NCBI GenBank assembly: GCA_021372435.1
Contig: JAJFUK010000080.1
Span: forward strand, 1-49,660
Source: Actinomycetes bacterium
GTDB lineage: Bacteria; Actinomycetota; Thermoleophilia; RBG-16-64-13
Reading direction: 5' to 3'
DNA: 49,660 bases
Shown: one piece after another, positions 24,627 through 31,573 of the stretch
Layout: every line of letters starts with the position of its first letter
Position numbering within the stretch: the stretch's first letter is position 1
Made by a program: the position numbers and the translations under genes
Notes under the pieces: generated by a model
What the model was told of the DNA's origin: nothing
Database searches by the model: none
The model's input: the letters and a program-made list of their open reading frames with translations, nothing else

Positions 24627-25691
24627 GTGGACATAGGCGGAATCCTCAAAGAAGTGATCGATAAGGAAGCATCGGACCTGCATCTGGCGGTGGGCGTGCC
24701 CCCGGTGGTCCGAATCGACGGACGTCTTGAGAAGCTGGACTATCCCGTCTTGACCGCCGGCGACAGCCGGGAGCTGATCTACAGCATCCTTTCCCAGGAT
24801 CAACGGCAGAAGCTCGAGACCGAGTGGGAAGTCGACTTCTCCTATGCCCTGTACGGCATGGGCCGCTTTAGAGTGAACGCGTGTTTTCAGCGGGGCACGC
24901 TCAGCGCCGCTTTCCGCCTGATACCGACTGCCATAAAGACCATCGACGATCTGGGCCTGCCGAAGGTGCTACACACGTTCAGCAGCAAGCCGCGTGGGTT
25001 CATTCTCGTGACCGGCCCTACAGGCTCAGGCAAGTCCACCACCCTCGCCGCGATCATCGACGAGATCAATGAGAGCCGGTGCGACCACATCGTGACTATC
25101 GAGGATCCGATCGAGTTCCTGCACCGCCACAAACGGTGTGTCGTGAACCAGAGAGAAGTGGGCAGTGACACCAAGGCGTTCCCGACGGCGCTGCGCTCTG
25201 CCCTGCGGCAGGACCCGGACGTCATCTTGATAGGCGAGATGCGCGACCTGGAGACCATCCAGATCGCTCTGACCGCCGCGGAGACCGGGCATCTGGTGTT
25301 CGCGACCCTTCATACCCAAGACTGCCCGCAGACGATAGACCGGATGATCGACGTCTTTCCGCCCCACCAACAGGAGCAGATCCGGGTGCAGATAGCGGCT
25401 ACGCTGGAAGGGGTCGTCACTCAGCAGCTGTTACAGAATGCCGGCGGCAAGGGCCGTACGGTGGCCTGCGAGGTCCTGATCTGCACCCCGGCGACACGCA
25501 ACCTCATCCGTGAAGGCAAAACCCATCAGCTTTACACGGTGATGCAGACGGGCACCCAGCACGGGATGCAGACGATGAACTCGTGTCTCGCCGATTTGGT
25601 GCGACGCGGTCACATCACCAAGGAACTGGCCATCCGGCGTTCGTCGGTCCCCGACGAGCTCGAGCGCCTTCTTCTCATGGGGGCGGCCTGA
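24627..25691 (+). CDS. pilT: Twitching motility ATPase PilT
   Basis: The retraction motor of type IV pili. The 354-residue protein starts DIGGILKEVIDKEASDLHL, has Walker A GPTGSGKSTTLAAI, Walker B DPDVILIGEMRDLETIQIA, GHLVFATLHTQD and the PilT segment TIDRMIDVFPPHQQEQIR. It lacks the N-terminal domain and zinc site of PilB, which separates the two. GTG start follows AAGGGG (24613-24618). Its presence implies that pili can retract, supporting twitching or DNA uptake. Confidence 0.95.
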   Translation: MDIGGILKEVIDKEASDLHLAVGVPPVVRIDGRLEKLDYPVLTAGDSRELIYSILSQDQRQKLETEWEVDFSYALYGMGRFRVNACFQRGTLSAAFRLIPTAIKTIDDLGLPKVLHTFSSKPRGFILVTGPTGSGKSTTLAAIIDEINESRCDHIVTIEDPIEFLHRHKRCVVNQREVGSDTKAFPTALRSALRQDPDVILIGEMRDLETIQIALTAAETGHLVFATLHTQDCPQTIDRMIDVFPPHQQEQIRVQIAATLEGVVTQQLLQNAGGKGRTVACEVLICTPATRNLIREGKTHQLYTVMQTGTQHGMQTMNSCLADLVRRGHITKELAIRRSSVPDELERLLLMGAA

Positions 25692-25726
25692 GACGGCGAT
25701 CTGCGGCCTGGGACGGCGACCTGCGG
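25692..25726 (+). repeat. Two-unit direct repeat directly after pilT
   Basis: GACGGCGATCTGCGG (25692-25706) and GACGGCGACCTGCGG (25712-25726) differ at one base with a 20 nt period. The first unit begins at the base after the pilT stop. A similar short tandem array follows pilC. Origin by slippage is likely; no function is visible. Confidence 0.6.
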
Positions 25727-25847
25727 TGGAGACGGTCACCAAAGGGGCGGGGAGCGCCGGTGCGCGCTTCAGGCCTCGCCTCTAGTGGTCGATACTAGGA
25801 GAAATACGCAAACTGCTCTACGGAGCGTAAAAGAGGAGTAAAGCGGA

Positions 25848-27062
25848 GTGGCGACCTACACATATACGGCTAAGCGCGAGCGGGGCGCACCGTTCAGCGG
25901 AGAATTGGTTGCCGACAGCAAGGCGGCGGTGGTCGCGCAGTTGCGTCGCAAGGGCCTGACCGTTCTCAAGCTCGAAGAGAAGCGCACCTCGGTCGGTTTG
26001 AAGGAGATGCTCGAGAACTCGAAGCGGATCAAGACGCGCGACAAGGCCGTCTTCGCCCGCCAGTTCGCGACCATGATCAATTCTGGGCTTGCCGTACTGC
26101 GTGCGCTCTACGTTCTTGAGGAGCAGACCGAGAACTCCCGATTCAAGAAGATAATCGCCGCGGTGCGTGAAGACGTCGAGGCCGGTATGCCGCTTTCCGA
26201 CGCGATGGAGCGCTATCCGGCGGCTTTCGACCGCCTTTACGTGTCGATGGTGCGGGCCGGCGAAGCCGGCGGCGTGCTCGACCAGACGCTCAACCGGCTG
26301 GCGGGGCAGTTGGAGAAAGACGACAGCCTACGCCGGACGATCAAGTCGGCGATGGCATACCCGGTCCTCATCGCCGGGTTCGCCATTCTGGTCATGTTGG
26401 GCATGCTGGTCTTCATCATCCCGATCTTCGCCGACATGTACGCCGACCTCGGTGGTGAGCTTCCAGGGCTGACGCAACTGATGATGAACATCAGCAACAT
26501 GCTCAAAGACTACTGGTTCATCATCTTCCCCGTCCTGGGGATCGTCATCTGGGGAGTGATGAAGCTCAAGAACACCGAACAGGGCCGCCGGTACTGGGAC
26601 CGCATGAAGCTGAAACTGCCCATGAAACTCGGCCCCGTCATCCAGAAGATCGCGCTGGCGCGCTTCAGCCGCACGCTGTCTACCCTTGTGAGTTCTGGAG
26701 TGCCGATCCTTCAGGCGATCGACATAACCGGGAAGACCTCCGGCAACTGGGTGATCGAGGAGTCCATGGTGGACGTCAAGGAGAGCGTGCGCAGCGGAGA
26801 GCCGATCGCCAAGCCGTTGTCACGTGTCTCGGTGTTCCCGCCGATGGTCACGCACATGATCTCCATCGGTGAGGAGACCGGCGCCCTTGACGCCATGCTG
26901 GGGAAGATCGCCGATTTCTATGAGGACGAGGTGGATGCCGCGGTCAAGTCGTTGACTTCTATCATAGAGCCGATAATGATGCTGTTCGTCGGCGGGTTGG
27001 TCGGCCTGATCGTGATCTCCATGTACCTGCCCATGTTCAACATGATGAATCTGGTGCAGTAG
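25848..27062 (+). CDS. pilC: Type IV pilus inner-membrane platform protein PilC
   Basis: PilC anchors PilB and PilT at the inner membrane. The 404-residue protein begins YTYTAKRERGAPFSGEL and carries two T2SSF domains (about 65-190 and 270-395) with AVFARQFATMINSGLAVLRAL and FSRTLSTLVSSGVPILQAID. Three membrane helices are visible (about 170-195, 220-240 and 375-398). The GTG start has GAGGAG upstream. It ends the pil run; downstream are a tandem repeat and a strong stem shared with the converging apt gene. Confidence 0.95.
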   Translation: MATYTYTAKRERGAPFSGELVADSKAAVVAQLRRKGLTVLKLEEKRTSVGLKEMLENSKRIKTRDKAVFARQFATMINSGLAVLRALYVLEEQTENSRFKKIIAAVREDVEAGMPLSDAMERYPAAFDRLYVSMVRAGEAGGVLDQTLNRLAGQLEKDDSLRRTIKSAMAYPVLIAGFAILVMLGMLVFIIPIFADMYADLGGELPGLTQLMMNISNMLKDYWFIIFPVLGIVIWGVMKLKNTEQGRRYWDRMKLKLPMKLGPVIQKIALARFSRTLSTLVSSGVPILQAIDITGKTSGNWVIEESMVDVKESVRSGEPIAKPLSRVSVFPPMVTHMISIGEETGALDAMLGKIADFYEDEVDAAVKSLTSIIEPIMMLFVGGLVGLIVISMYLPMFNMMNLVQ

Positions 27063-27113
27063 CCACGAGGCACCAGCCACGAGGTACAGTCACGAGGTAC
27101 AGTCACGAGGCAG
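27063..27113 (+). repeat. Four-unit 13-14 nt tandem repeat directly after pilC
   Basis: Units begin at 27063, 27077, 27090 and 27103 and share the core YCACGAGGYA-C-AG. The first is 14 nt and the next two 13 nt; the last is cut short. The array starts at the base after the pilC stop. It is too short and regular in spacing for a CRISPR (no spacers). Confidence 0.75.
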
Positions 27114-27149
27114 CCGCTCTTGTGCGGCCGGAGACGGTTCCGGTGATCC

Positions 27150-27185
27150 GAGGCCGGCGCACTCCGATGGACGTGCGCCGGCCTC
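27150..27185. terminator. Strong stem-loop between convergent pilC and apt
   Basis: GAGGCCGGCGCAC (27150-27162) and GTGCGCCGGCCTC (27173-27185) form a perfect 13 bp stem with a 10 nt loop. A long T-tract is lacking. The position after pilC, facing apt, fits a bidirectional transcription end point. Confidence 0.65.
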
Positions 27186-27195
27186 TACTCTCCCG

Positions 27196-27224
27196 AATAA
27201 AATCAATGCACGATAATGTGCATT
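27196..27224 (-). terminator. Intrinsic terminator for apt in an AT-rich patch
   Basis: Read on the minus strand, AATGCAC-attatc-GTGCATT is followed at once by GATTTTATT, about 29 nt after the apt stop. The patch is strikingly AT-rich for this genome. An operator is an alternative reading of the palindrome. Confidence 0.6.
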
Positions 27225-27252
27225 ATGTAAAGTAGGAGGCGCGTAGCACCAC

Positions 27253-27771
27253 TCACACCTCGTACTGCAGGAGGCTGAACACCTCGTAGCCTTTCAGCCT
27301 CTCCCTCCCCTGAAGGTCGGTCAACTCGATCAGGAAGGCCAGTCCTGCCACTACGCCGCCTGCCTGCTCGACGAGCCGTATCTTCGCCTCAGCTGTGCCA
27401 CCGGTCGCCAGCAGGTCGTCGTGTATCAGCACGCGCTGGCCGGGCCGGATGGCGTCGGAATGGATCTCCAACGCATCGGTGCCGTATTCCAGGTCGTACT
27501 CGCAACGCGTGACGGTCCAGGGCAGCTTGCCGGGTTTGCGCGCGGCGGCGAAGCCTACCCCCAAAGCGTAGGCCAGAGCGGCACCGAGGATGAAGCCCCG
27601 GGCCTCCGCCCCAAGGACGAGATCCACCTCCCTCTTGCGGGCGAATTCCGCCAGCTCGTCCACGGCGTACCGCAATGCTTCAGCATTCTGTAGCATAGGC
27701 ATGATGTCGTGAAACAGGATGCCTTCTCTGGGAAAGCCGGGGATATGGCGGATGTAATCCTCGAGTTTCAT
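27253..27771 (-). CDS. apt: Adenine phosphoribosyltransferase
   Basis: It salvages adenine to AMP using PRPP. The 172-residue protein has the usual short N-terminus (MKLEDYIRHIPGFPREGI), FHDIMPML, AEARGFILGAALAYALGVGF and the PRPP loop VLIHDDLLATGGTAEA. The start follows AAGGAG at 4 nt; a longer frame upstream to 27894 has no ribosome site and crosses the promoter. It follows an ftsR-like gene but has its own promoter. Confidence 0.95.
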   Translation of the reverse strand: MKLEDYIRHIPGFPREGILFHDIMPMLQNAEALRYAVDELAEFARKREVDLVLGAEARGFILGAALAYALGVGFAAARKPGKLPWTVTRCEYDLEYGTDALEIHSDAIRPGQRVLIHDDLLATGGTAEAKIRLVEQAGGVVAGLAFLIELTDLQGRERLKGYEVFSLLQYEV

Positions 27772-27870
27772 AGCGCTCCTTGTGGCCTGTAGTGCCTGTG
27801 ATCTGTCGCGTCCGATGCGGCACTCCCCCGAGGCCGGGCCGGGCCGGTCCGGAAGGCTCGTGGCAGAGAC

Positions 27871-27899
27871 ATTGTACGACGAGCGCTCGGTCATGAGAA
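27871..27899 (-). promoter_or_regulatory. Sigma-70 promoter for apt
   Basis: On the minus strand TTCTCA (27899-27894), 17 nt, TACAAT (27876-27871). The predicted start near 27864 gives a leader of about 93 nt. Confidence 0.55.
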
Positions 27900-27933
27900 C
27901 CGCCGCCGGGGAGTGACCGACGTGGCACAGGCG

Positions 27934-28686
27934 TCAGAGGGCCCCGCGCAGCCTCCTGTACAGGAGAAAGTGCATCAGTTGCGAGTAGAGGGCTCCGAGA
28001 TCCCCCAACACCTGCTCTCCGTATTCCCGCTTGTCGGGATGGGTGGAGCGTAGCGAGGGCGCCGCCACCTGTTCAAGAACGGCCGCCTCTCGCTCTACGG
28101 ATGAGCTCAGAAGCCGCAGATTGCGCGGCTCCACCCCAAAACGGGCGAGCACCTGGCAGATGCGTGCGATCTCGGCGTCGGATTCGGTGAAGACCCGCCC
28201 ACTCTGAGCGGAAGGTTCTATCAGGCGATACTCGACCAAGACCCGCAGGAACCCGTCGTTGACACCGGCCTGCTGGCACAGTTCCGCCCAGGTGAAGGAC
28301 GGCTCCTCTTTCTTCAGAGTCGCGTTCGAGCGCAAGGGCGCAACGAGGGAGGCCGGTGTCTGTCCCGGGCCTAGAGGTCCCAGGCGGTCAAGGCGCTCTC
28401 GGATGACCTCGAGCGGCAGGTAATCGTCGCGCTGCAGGGCGAGTATGGTGCGAAGCCGGCGGACGTCGGCCGTGCTGTACTTGCGGTAGCGGCCTTTGCT
28501 GCGGGCCGGGGACAGAAGGCCCCGGTCTTCAAGGTAGCGGATCTTGGTGATGCTCAGCTCGGGGAACTCCGGCTGGAGTTGAGCGACCACCTGCCCGATG
28601 GTGAGCGGACTCTCGTTGAGGCTGCCCGGGCCGGCCGGCGGGCCTGCGTCATCGGCGGATGCGGTACGTTTGGCGGCGTCGTCCAT
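27934..28686 (-). CDS. MerR-family regulator, FtsR-like
   Basis: A 250-residue protein with a disordered N-terminus, then a MerR-type DNA-binding domain (LTIGQVVAQLQPEFPELSIT, KIRYLEDRGLLSPAR, YRKYSTADVRRLRTIL) and a helical C-terminal region. The shape and its place next to an FHA protein match the FtsR group of Actinomycetota; FtsR of Corynebacterium activates ftsZ. No Cys-rich metal or redox sensor is seen. Translation starts 13 nt after the FHA gene. Target genes here are unknown. Confidence 0.8.
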   Translation of the reverse strand: MDDAAKRTASADDAGPPAGPGSLNESPLTIGQVVAQLQPEFPELSITKIRYLEDRGLLSPARSKGRYRKYSTADVRRLRTILALQRDDYLPLEVIRERLDRLGPLGPGQTPASLVAPLRSNATLKKEEPSFTWAELCQQAGVNDGFLRVLVEYRLIEPSAQSGRVFTESDAEIARICQVLARFGVEPRNLRLLSSSVEREAAVLEQVAAPSLRSTHPDKREYGEQVLGDLGALYSQLMHFLLYRRLRGAL

Positions 28687-28699
28687 GGATCGGCCGGGC

Positions 28700-29485
28700 T
28701 TAGATCTGTTCCACTTGCTCGATGAACGCCAGTTTGTATTTGCCGATCTGCAACTCGTCGCCGTCGGAAAGCCGGTGTCGCCCTACCCGCTTGCGGTTCA
28801 CATATGTGCCGTTCAGACTGTTAAGGTCTTCGACCAGGAAGTCGTTCTCATCCCGTATGATCCGGGCGTGATGGCGCGAGACGGTCACGTCGTCCAGAAA
28901 CAGATCACTATGCGGGCTGCGGCCGATGGTCAGCACATCGCCCGTCAGACCGACCGCCTCGCCCTCCCGGCCTCCGCCGGCCCGGATCACGAGGAAGGTC
29001 CCGGAGACGGCGGCTGCCGGAGAGGACAGACCCGCCCCCGTGTCCTGATCGCCCAGGGAATAGGCGAGGGTGACCTCGGAGGGATCGAACGAGACCAATC
29101 TGGCCCCGCAATGGCGGCAGAAATTGGAGTCGCTGGTGTTGACCGTCCCGCACGAGCTACAGGAAAGCGAGCCGTCCGGTCCGCGGGCCGGCTCGGGAGG
29201 CCGGCCGCCCGCCGCGCTCCCGGTCACTGAACGGTACCCGGCGAACTCCTTCTGCAGCTCCTCTTCGATGGCCCTGATGACGGCAGGATTCTGCAGTATC
29301 TGGGCTCTATGGACGTCGCTGGTATGTGTCGCGATGTAGGGGTCGCTCATGACCTCGTCGATCTTGCGCCCCTGTCCCAACTGATTGACGATATAACGGA
29401 TGATCCGTTCCTCGCGCACATCCACGGAAAGGTCGCGGAAGCGCTTCTGGATGCCGCGGACGACCGGTTCGATGTCATCGGGCAT
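28700..29485 (-). CDS. FHA-domain protein with zinc ribbon
   Basis: A 261-residue protein in three parts: an N-terminal helical domain (about 1-85; IQKRFRDLSVDVREERI, IAIEEELQ-like helices), a four-Cys zinc ribbon (CSSCGTVNTSDSNFCRHCGA, about 109-128) and a C-terminal FHA domain with LTIGRSPHSDLFLDD, VSRHHARI and LNSLNGTYVNRKRVG. FHA domains bind phosphothreonine peptides, so it probably links to Ser/Thr kinase signalling. The neighbour is FtsR-like, as for GarA/OdhI, but the long N-terminal domain differs from those proteins. Confidence 0.85.
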   Translation of the reverse strand: MPDDIEPVVRGIQKRFRDLSVDVREERIIRYIVNQLGQGRKIDEVMSDPYIATHTSDVHRAQILQNPAVIRAIEEELQKEFAGYRSVTGSAAGGRPPEPARGPDGSLSCSSCGTVNTSDSNFCRHCGARLVSFDPSEVTLAYSLGDQDTGAGLSSPAAAVSGTFLVIRAGGGREGEAVGLTGDVLTIGRSPHSDLFLDDVTVSRHHARIIRDENDFLVEDLNSLNGTYVNRKRVGRHRLSDGDELQIGKYKLAFIEQVEQI

Positions 29486-29491
29486 GGGCGC

Positions 29492-29782
29492 TCACCTCTC
29501 TTCTCCGGCATCCTCGGATGGGAATCCACGGCCGCTCAGTATGTCGGTGAGCACCGCCAGATCGCCATCGCGGACGAGGCCGCCCTCGGTCTTGTTTCTG
29601 TCTCGCAGCCTTCTGACCGTCTCGGCCCGGAGGATGTCCAGCTCCGCGTGCAGCAGGCGCCTACGCATGGAGATCTCCCGCTCCTCCTCGGTGAGACGCG
29701 CGTGCAGGGCCTTCAACTCCTCGTCGGTGTAGGACTGGATGTTGATCAGGCGTTCGAATGATGATTCGTCCAAGGCGTTCAC
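29492..29782 (-). CDS. RsiG-like anti-sigma protein with one c-di-GMP motif
   Basis: A 96-residue, mostly helical protein. Residues E34, S38, R41, H45 and D49 fit the RsiG c-di-GMP signature E-x3-S-x2-R-x3-Q-x3-D with His in place of Gln; the surrounding EEREISMRRRLLHAELDILR is typical of RsiG/AmfC proteins. In Streptomyces RsiG holds the sigma factor WhiG when bound to c-di-GMP and has two motifs. A single-motif form works as a homodimer in Rubrobacter. No WhiG-type sigma gene is in the window. GTG 29782 is chosen because the -10 box TATAGT lies 6 nt before it; GTG 29806 is upstream of the promoter. Confidence 0.7.
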   Translation of the reverse strand: MNALDESSFERLINIQSYTDEELKALHARLTEEEREISMRRRLLHAELDILRAETVRRLRDRNKTEGGLVRDGDLAVLTDILSGRGFPSEDAGEER

Positions 29783-29788
29783 ACTTCC

Positions 29789-29794
29789 ACTATA
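29789..29794 (-). promoter_or_regulatory. -10 box for a leaderless RsiG-FHA-FtsR transcript
   Basis: TATAGT on the minus strand ends 6 nt before the GTG of the RsiG-like gene, with no ribosome site between. The transcript would start at the start codon. Confidence 0.5.
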
Positions 29795-29884
29795 GCCTCT
29801 CGGCACCGAACCTTCAATCTAAACTGGAGGTCTGCAGCGAGCACCTGCTTGCGGGGCTGCGTCTCCCCTTGGGCTTGAGGGGTC

Positions 29885-30268
29885 CTACTCCAGACCGGCG
29901 ACCAGCTCCGCGTACTCTTCTTCGGACATGAGATCATCGATCTCGCCTGGATCGGAAAGCTTGATCTTGATCAGCCACCCGTCGTCGTAGGGACTCTCGT
30001 TGATGATCTCGGGCGCATCGACGACCTCTTCGTTCACTTCGATCACGGAACCGCTCAGCGGCGCATACACCTCAGACACGGCCTTGACCGACTCGACCTC
30101 GGCATACGGCGTCCCCGCAGTGACCTCGGCGCCTACCTCGGGGAGTTCGACGAAGACTATGTCGCCCAGTGTCTCCTGGGCGTAGTCGGTGAGACCGAAG
30201 ACGGCGGTATCACCATCCACGTAGGCCCAGTCGTGCTCCCTGTGGTACTTGAGGTTTTTTGGGTTCAC
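29885..30268 (-). CDS. gcvH: Glycine cleavage system H protein
   Basis: A lipoyl carrier that shuttles the aminomethyl group in glycine cleavage. The 127-residue protein has [12 protein letters not shown] at the start, the lipoylated Lys in [17 protein letters not shown] and an acidic C-terminus. The GTG start follows AAGGAG. No gcvT or gcvP genes are adjacent; stand-alone gcvH may also serve in lipoate metabolism. It is divergent from the Roadblock-MglA pair. Confidence 0.95.
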   Translation of the reverse strand: MNPKNLKYHREHDWAYVDGDTAVFGLTDYAQETLGDIVFVELPEVGAEVTAGTPYAEVESVKAVSEVYAPLSGSVIEVNEEVVDAPEIINESPYDDGWLIKIKLSDPGEIDDLMSEEEYAELVAGLE

Positions 30269-30303
30269 ATGCGCTCCTTTCTCGCCACTATCGGCTGGCC
30301 GTC

Positions 30304-30309
30304 ATGATA
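30304..30309 (-). promoter_or_regulatory. Extended -10 promoter (TGC-TATCAT) for gcvH
   Basis: On the minus strand TGC immediately precedes TATCAT. The predicted start is about 30 nt upstream of the gcvH GTG. No glycine riboswitch fits in a leader this short. Confidence 0.45.
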
Positions 30310-30366
30310 GCACAGCAGTTTTCGGGCCTCCCTGCCGGCCGATCGCCAGGGGGCTTCGGGTGCTTG

Positions 30367-30372
30367 TATACT
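30367..30372 (+). promoter_or_regulatory. -10 box for the Roadblock-MglA pair
   Basis: TATACT lies about 44 nt before the GTG start of the Roadblock gene, in the 147 nt divergent gap with gcvH. No clear -35 box. Confidence 0.4.
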
Positions 30373-30415
30373 GTGGAGACGTGGGGTGCGGCCGGATGCT
30401 GAAGGAGGATCTGCC

Positions 30416-30922
30416 GTGACAGGTCGCAGAGGCCTCGTTATCAATGACGAGCAGATGCAGATGATCGACGGCGTCCTCACCAAGCTGCAGCGTGTCACTG
30501 CCTCGAAGTTCGTGGCTCTGGTGTCGACCAGTGGGCAGCCGATAACCACCTCTCCCCCCCACGCCGACGCCGACATTCTTTCTCTGGCCGCCCTCGCGGC
30601 TGGTTCTTTCGCGGCGACGCGCCAGCTGGCCGCGGTCCTGAAGGAGCGGGAGTTCAGCCTACTGTTCCATGAAGGCAAGGAATCCAACCTGCATGTCATG
30701 CAGGTGACTGAGCGGATCCTCCTGCTCATCACGTTCGGCCACGAGACCCAGGTGGGCCGCGTACGCCTGTATACGGGCAGGGCGGTCGAGGTGCTCAAGC
30801 CTATTTTCGAAGCTGCCGAAAATACCACAGGGGAAGAGCGGATCATCGACCGTGACTACTCTCGTGAGGCCGGGTCGGCCATCGACTCCTGGTTCCCCGG
30901 CGAAGGCGACAGGCAGGGATAG
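30416..30922 (+). CDS. Roadblock/LC7 domain protein (MglB-like)
   Basis: A 168-residue protein whose core (about 10-120) matches the Roadblock/LC7 fold: INDEQMQMIDGVLTKLQ, then TASKFVALVSTSGQPI, DADILSLAALAAGSFAATRQL and LHVMQVTERILLLITFG. Such proteins act as GTPase-activating partners of MglA-type GTPases. The MglA gene follows at 11 nt, so they form a pair. The GTG start has AAGGAGG (30402-30408) at 7 nt. The C-terminal tail is acidic and probably disordered. Confidence 0.9.
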   Translation: MTGRRGLVINDEQMQMIDGVLTKLQRVTASKFVALVSTSGQPITTSPPHADADILSLAALAAGSFAATRQLAAVLKEREFSLLFHEGKESNLHVMQVTERILLLITFGHETQVGRVRLYTGRAVEVLKPIFEAAENTTGEERIIDRDYSREAGSAIDSWFPGEGDRQG

Positions 30923-30932
30923 GGAGCGACGA

Positions 30933-31517
30933 GTGGCACTGATCAATCTAGCGGCGCGAGAGATCAACTACAAGATCGTCTACTACGGTTGCGGGCTCTG
31001 TGGTAAGACCACTAATATCCAGTATATCTACCGCCGCGTGAACCCGGCTGCGAGAGGCCGCCTGGTCAGTATCGCGACCGAAGAAGAACGCACTCTCTAC
31101 TTCGACTTCCTCCCTTTATCGCTCGGTACGGTCAAGGGGCTGCGCACGCGCTTCCATCTGTATACGGTGCCGGGGCAGTCTTTCTACAACGCTTCGCGGA
31201 AGCTGGTCCTACAGGGGGTCGACGGCGTGGTCTTCATCGCCGACAGCCAGATCTCCCGGCTGGACGAGAACGTCGACAGCTATCTCAACCTCTGGGAGAA
31301 CCTTATGGAGCAGGGCGAGGACGTCAACAACCTCGGCATGGTCCTTCAGATGAACAAACGCGATCTAAGCTCGATCTTCTCGGTGGCCGACCTGACCGAA
31401 TTGCTCAATCACACGGGTTCGCCCGTGATCGAGGCGTGCGCGATCAGTGGAGTGGGCGTCTTCGAGACGCTGAAGACGGTGTGCAAGCAGGTCATCGCGA
31501 AGAGCTCGCAGCCTTAG
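30933..31517 (+). CDS. mglA: MglA-type small Ras-like GTPase
   Basis: A 194-residue cytoplasmic GTPase. It has the P-loop GCGLCGKT (19-26), the MglA phrase REINYKIVYYG before it, TRFHLYTVPGQSFYNASRK (switch 2 lacks the usual DxxG Asp, as in MglA) and the G4 motif NKRDL. In Myxococcus MglA sets cell polarity for pili and gliding. GTG 30933 with AGGGAG upstream gives the same length as Myxococcus MglA. The nearby pilB-pilT-pilC genes suggest control of pilus polarity (inference). Confidence 0.93.
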   Translation: MALINLAAREINYKIVYYGCGLCGKTTNIQYIYRRVNPAARGRLVSIATEEERTLYFDFLPLSLGTVKGLRTRFHLYTVPGQSFYNASRKLVLQGVDGVVFIADSQISRLDENVDSYLNLWENLMEQGEDVNNLGMVLQMNKRDLSSIFSVADLTELLNHTGSPVIEACAISGVGVFETLKTVCKQVIAKSSQP

Positions 31518-31573
31518 GACTCGACCCAGGATGAAGCAACGCGGCCCACGAGACTCTGTTCTGAGCCGGGTCC

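Noticed and set aside
25692-25847. A c-di-GMP riboswitch before pilC
   Set aside because: The gap has small stems and a CTAGT/ACTAG inverted repeat but not the GEMM consensus loops.
27063-27113. CRISPR array
   Set aside because: Units are 13-14 nt head to tail with no spacers, and no cas genes are present.
30269-30303. Glycine riboswitch before gcvH
   Set aside because: The predicted leader is only about 30 nt, far too short.
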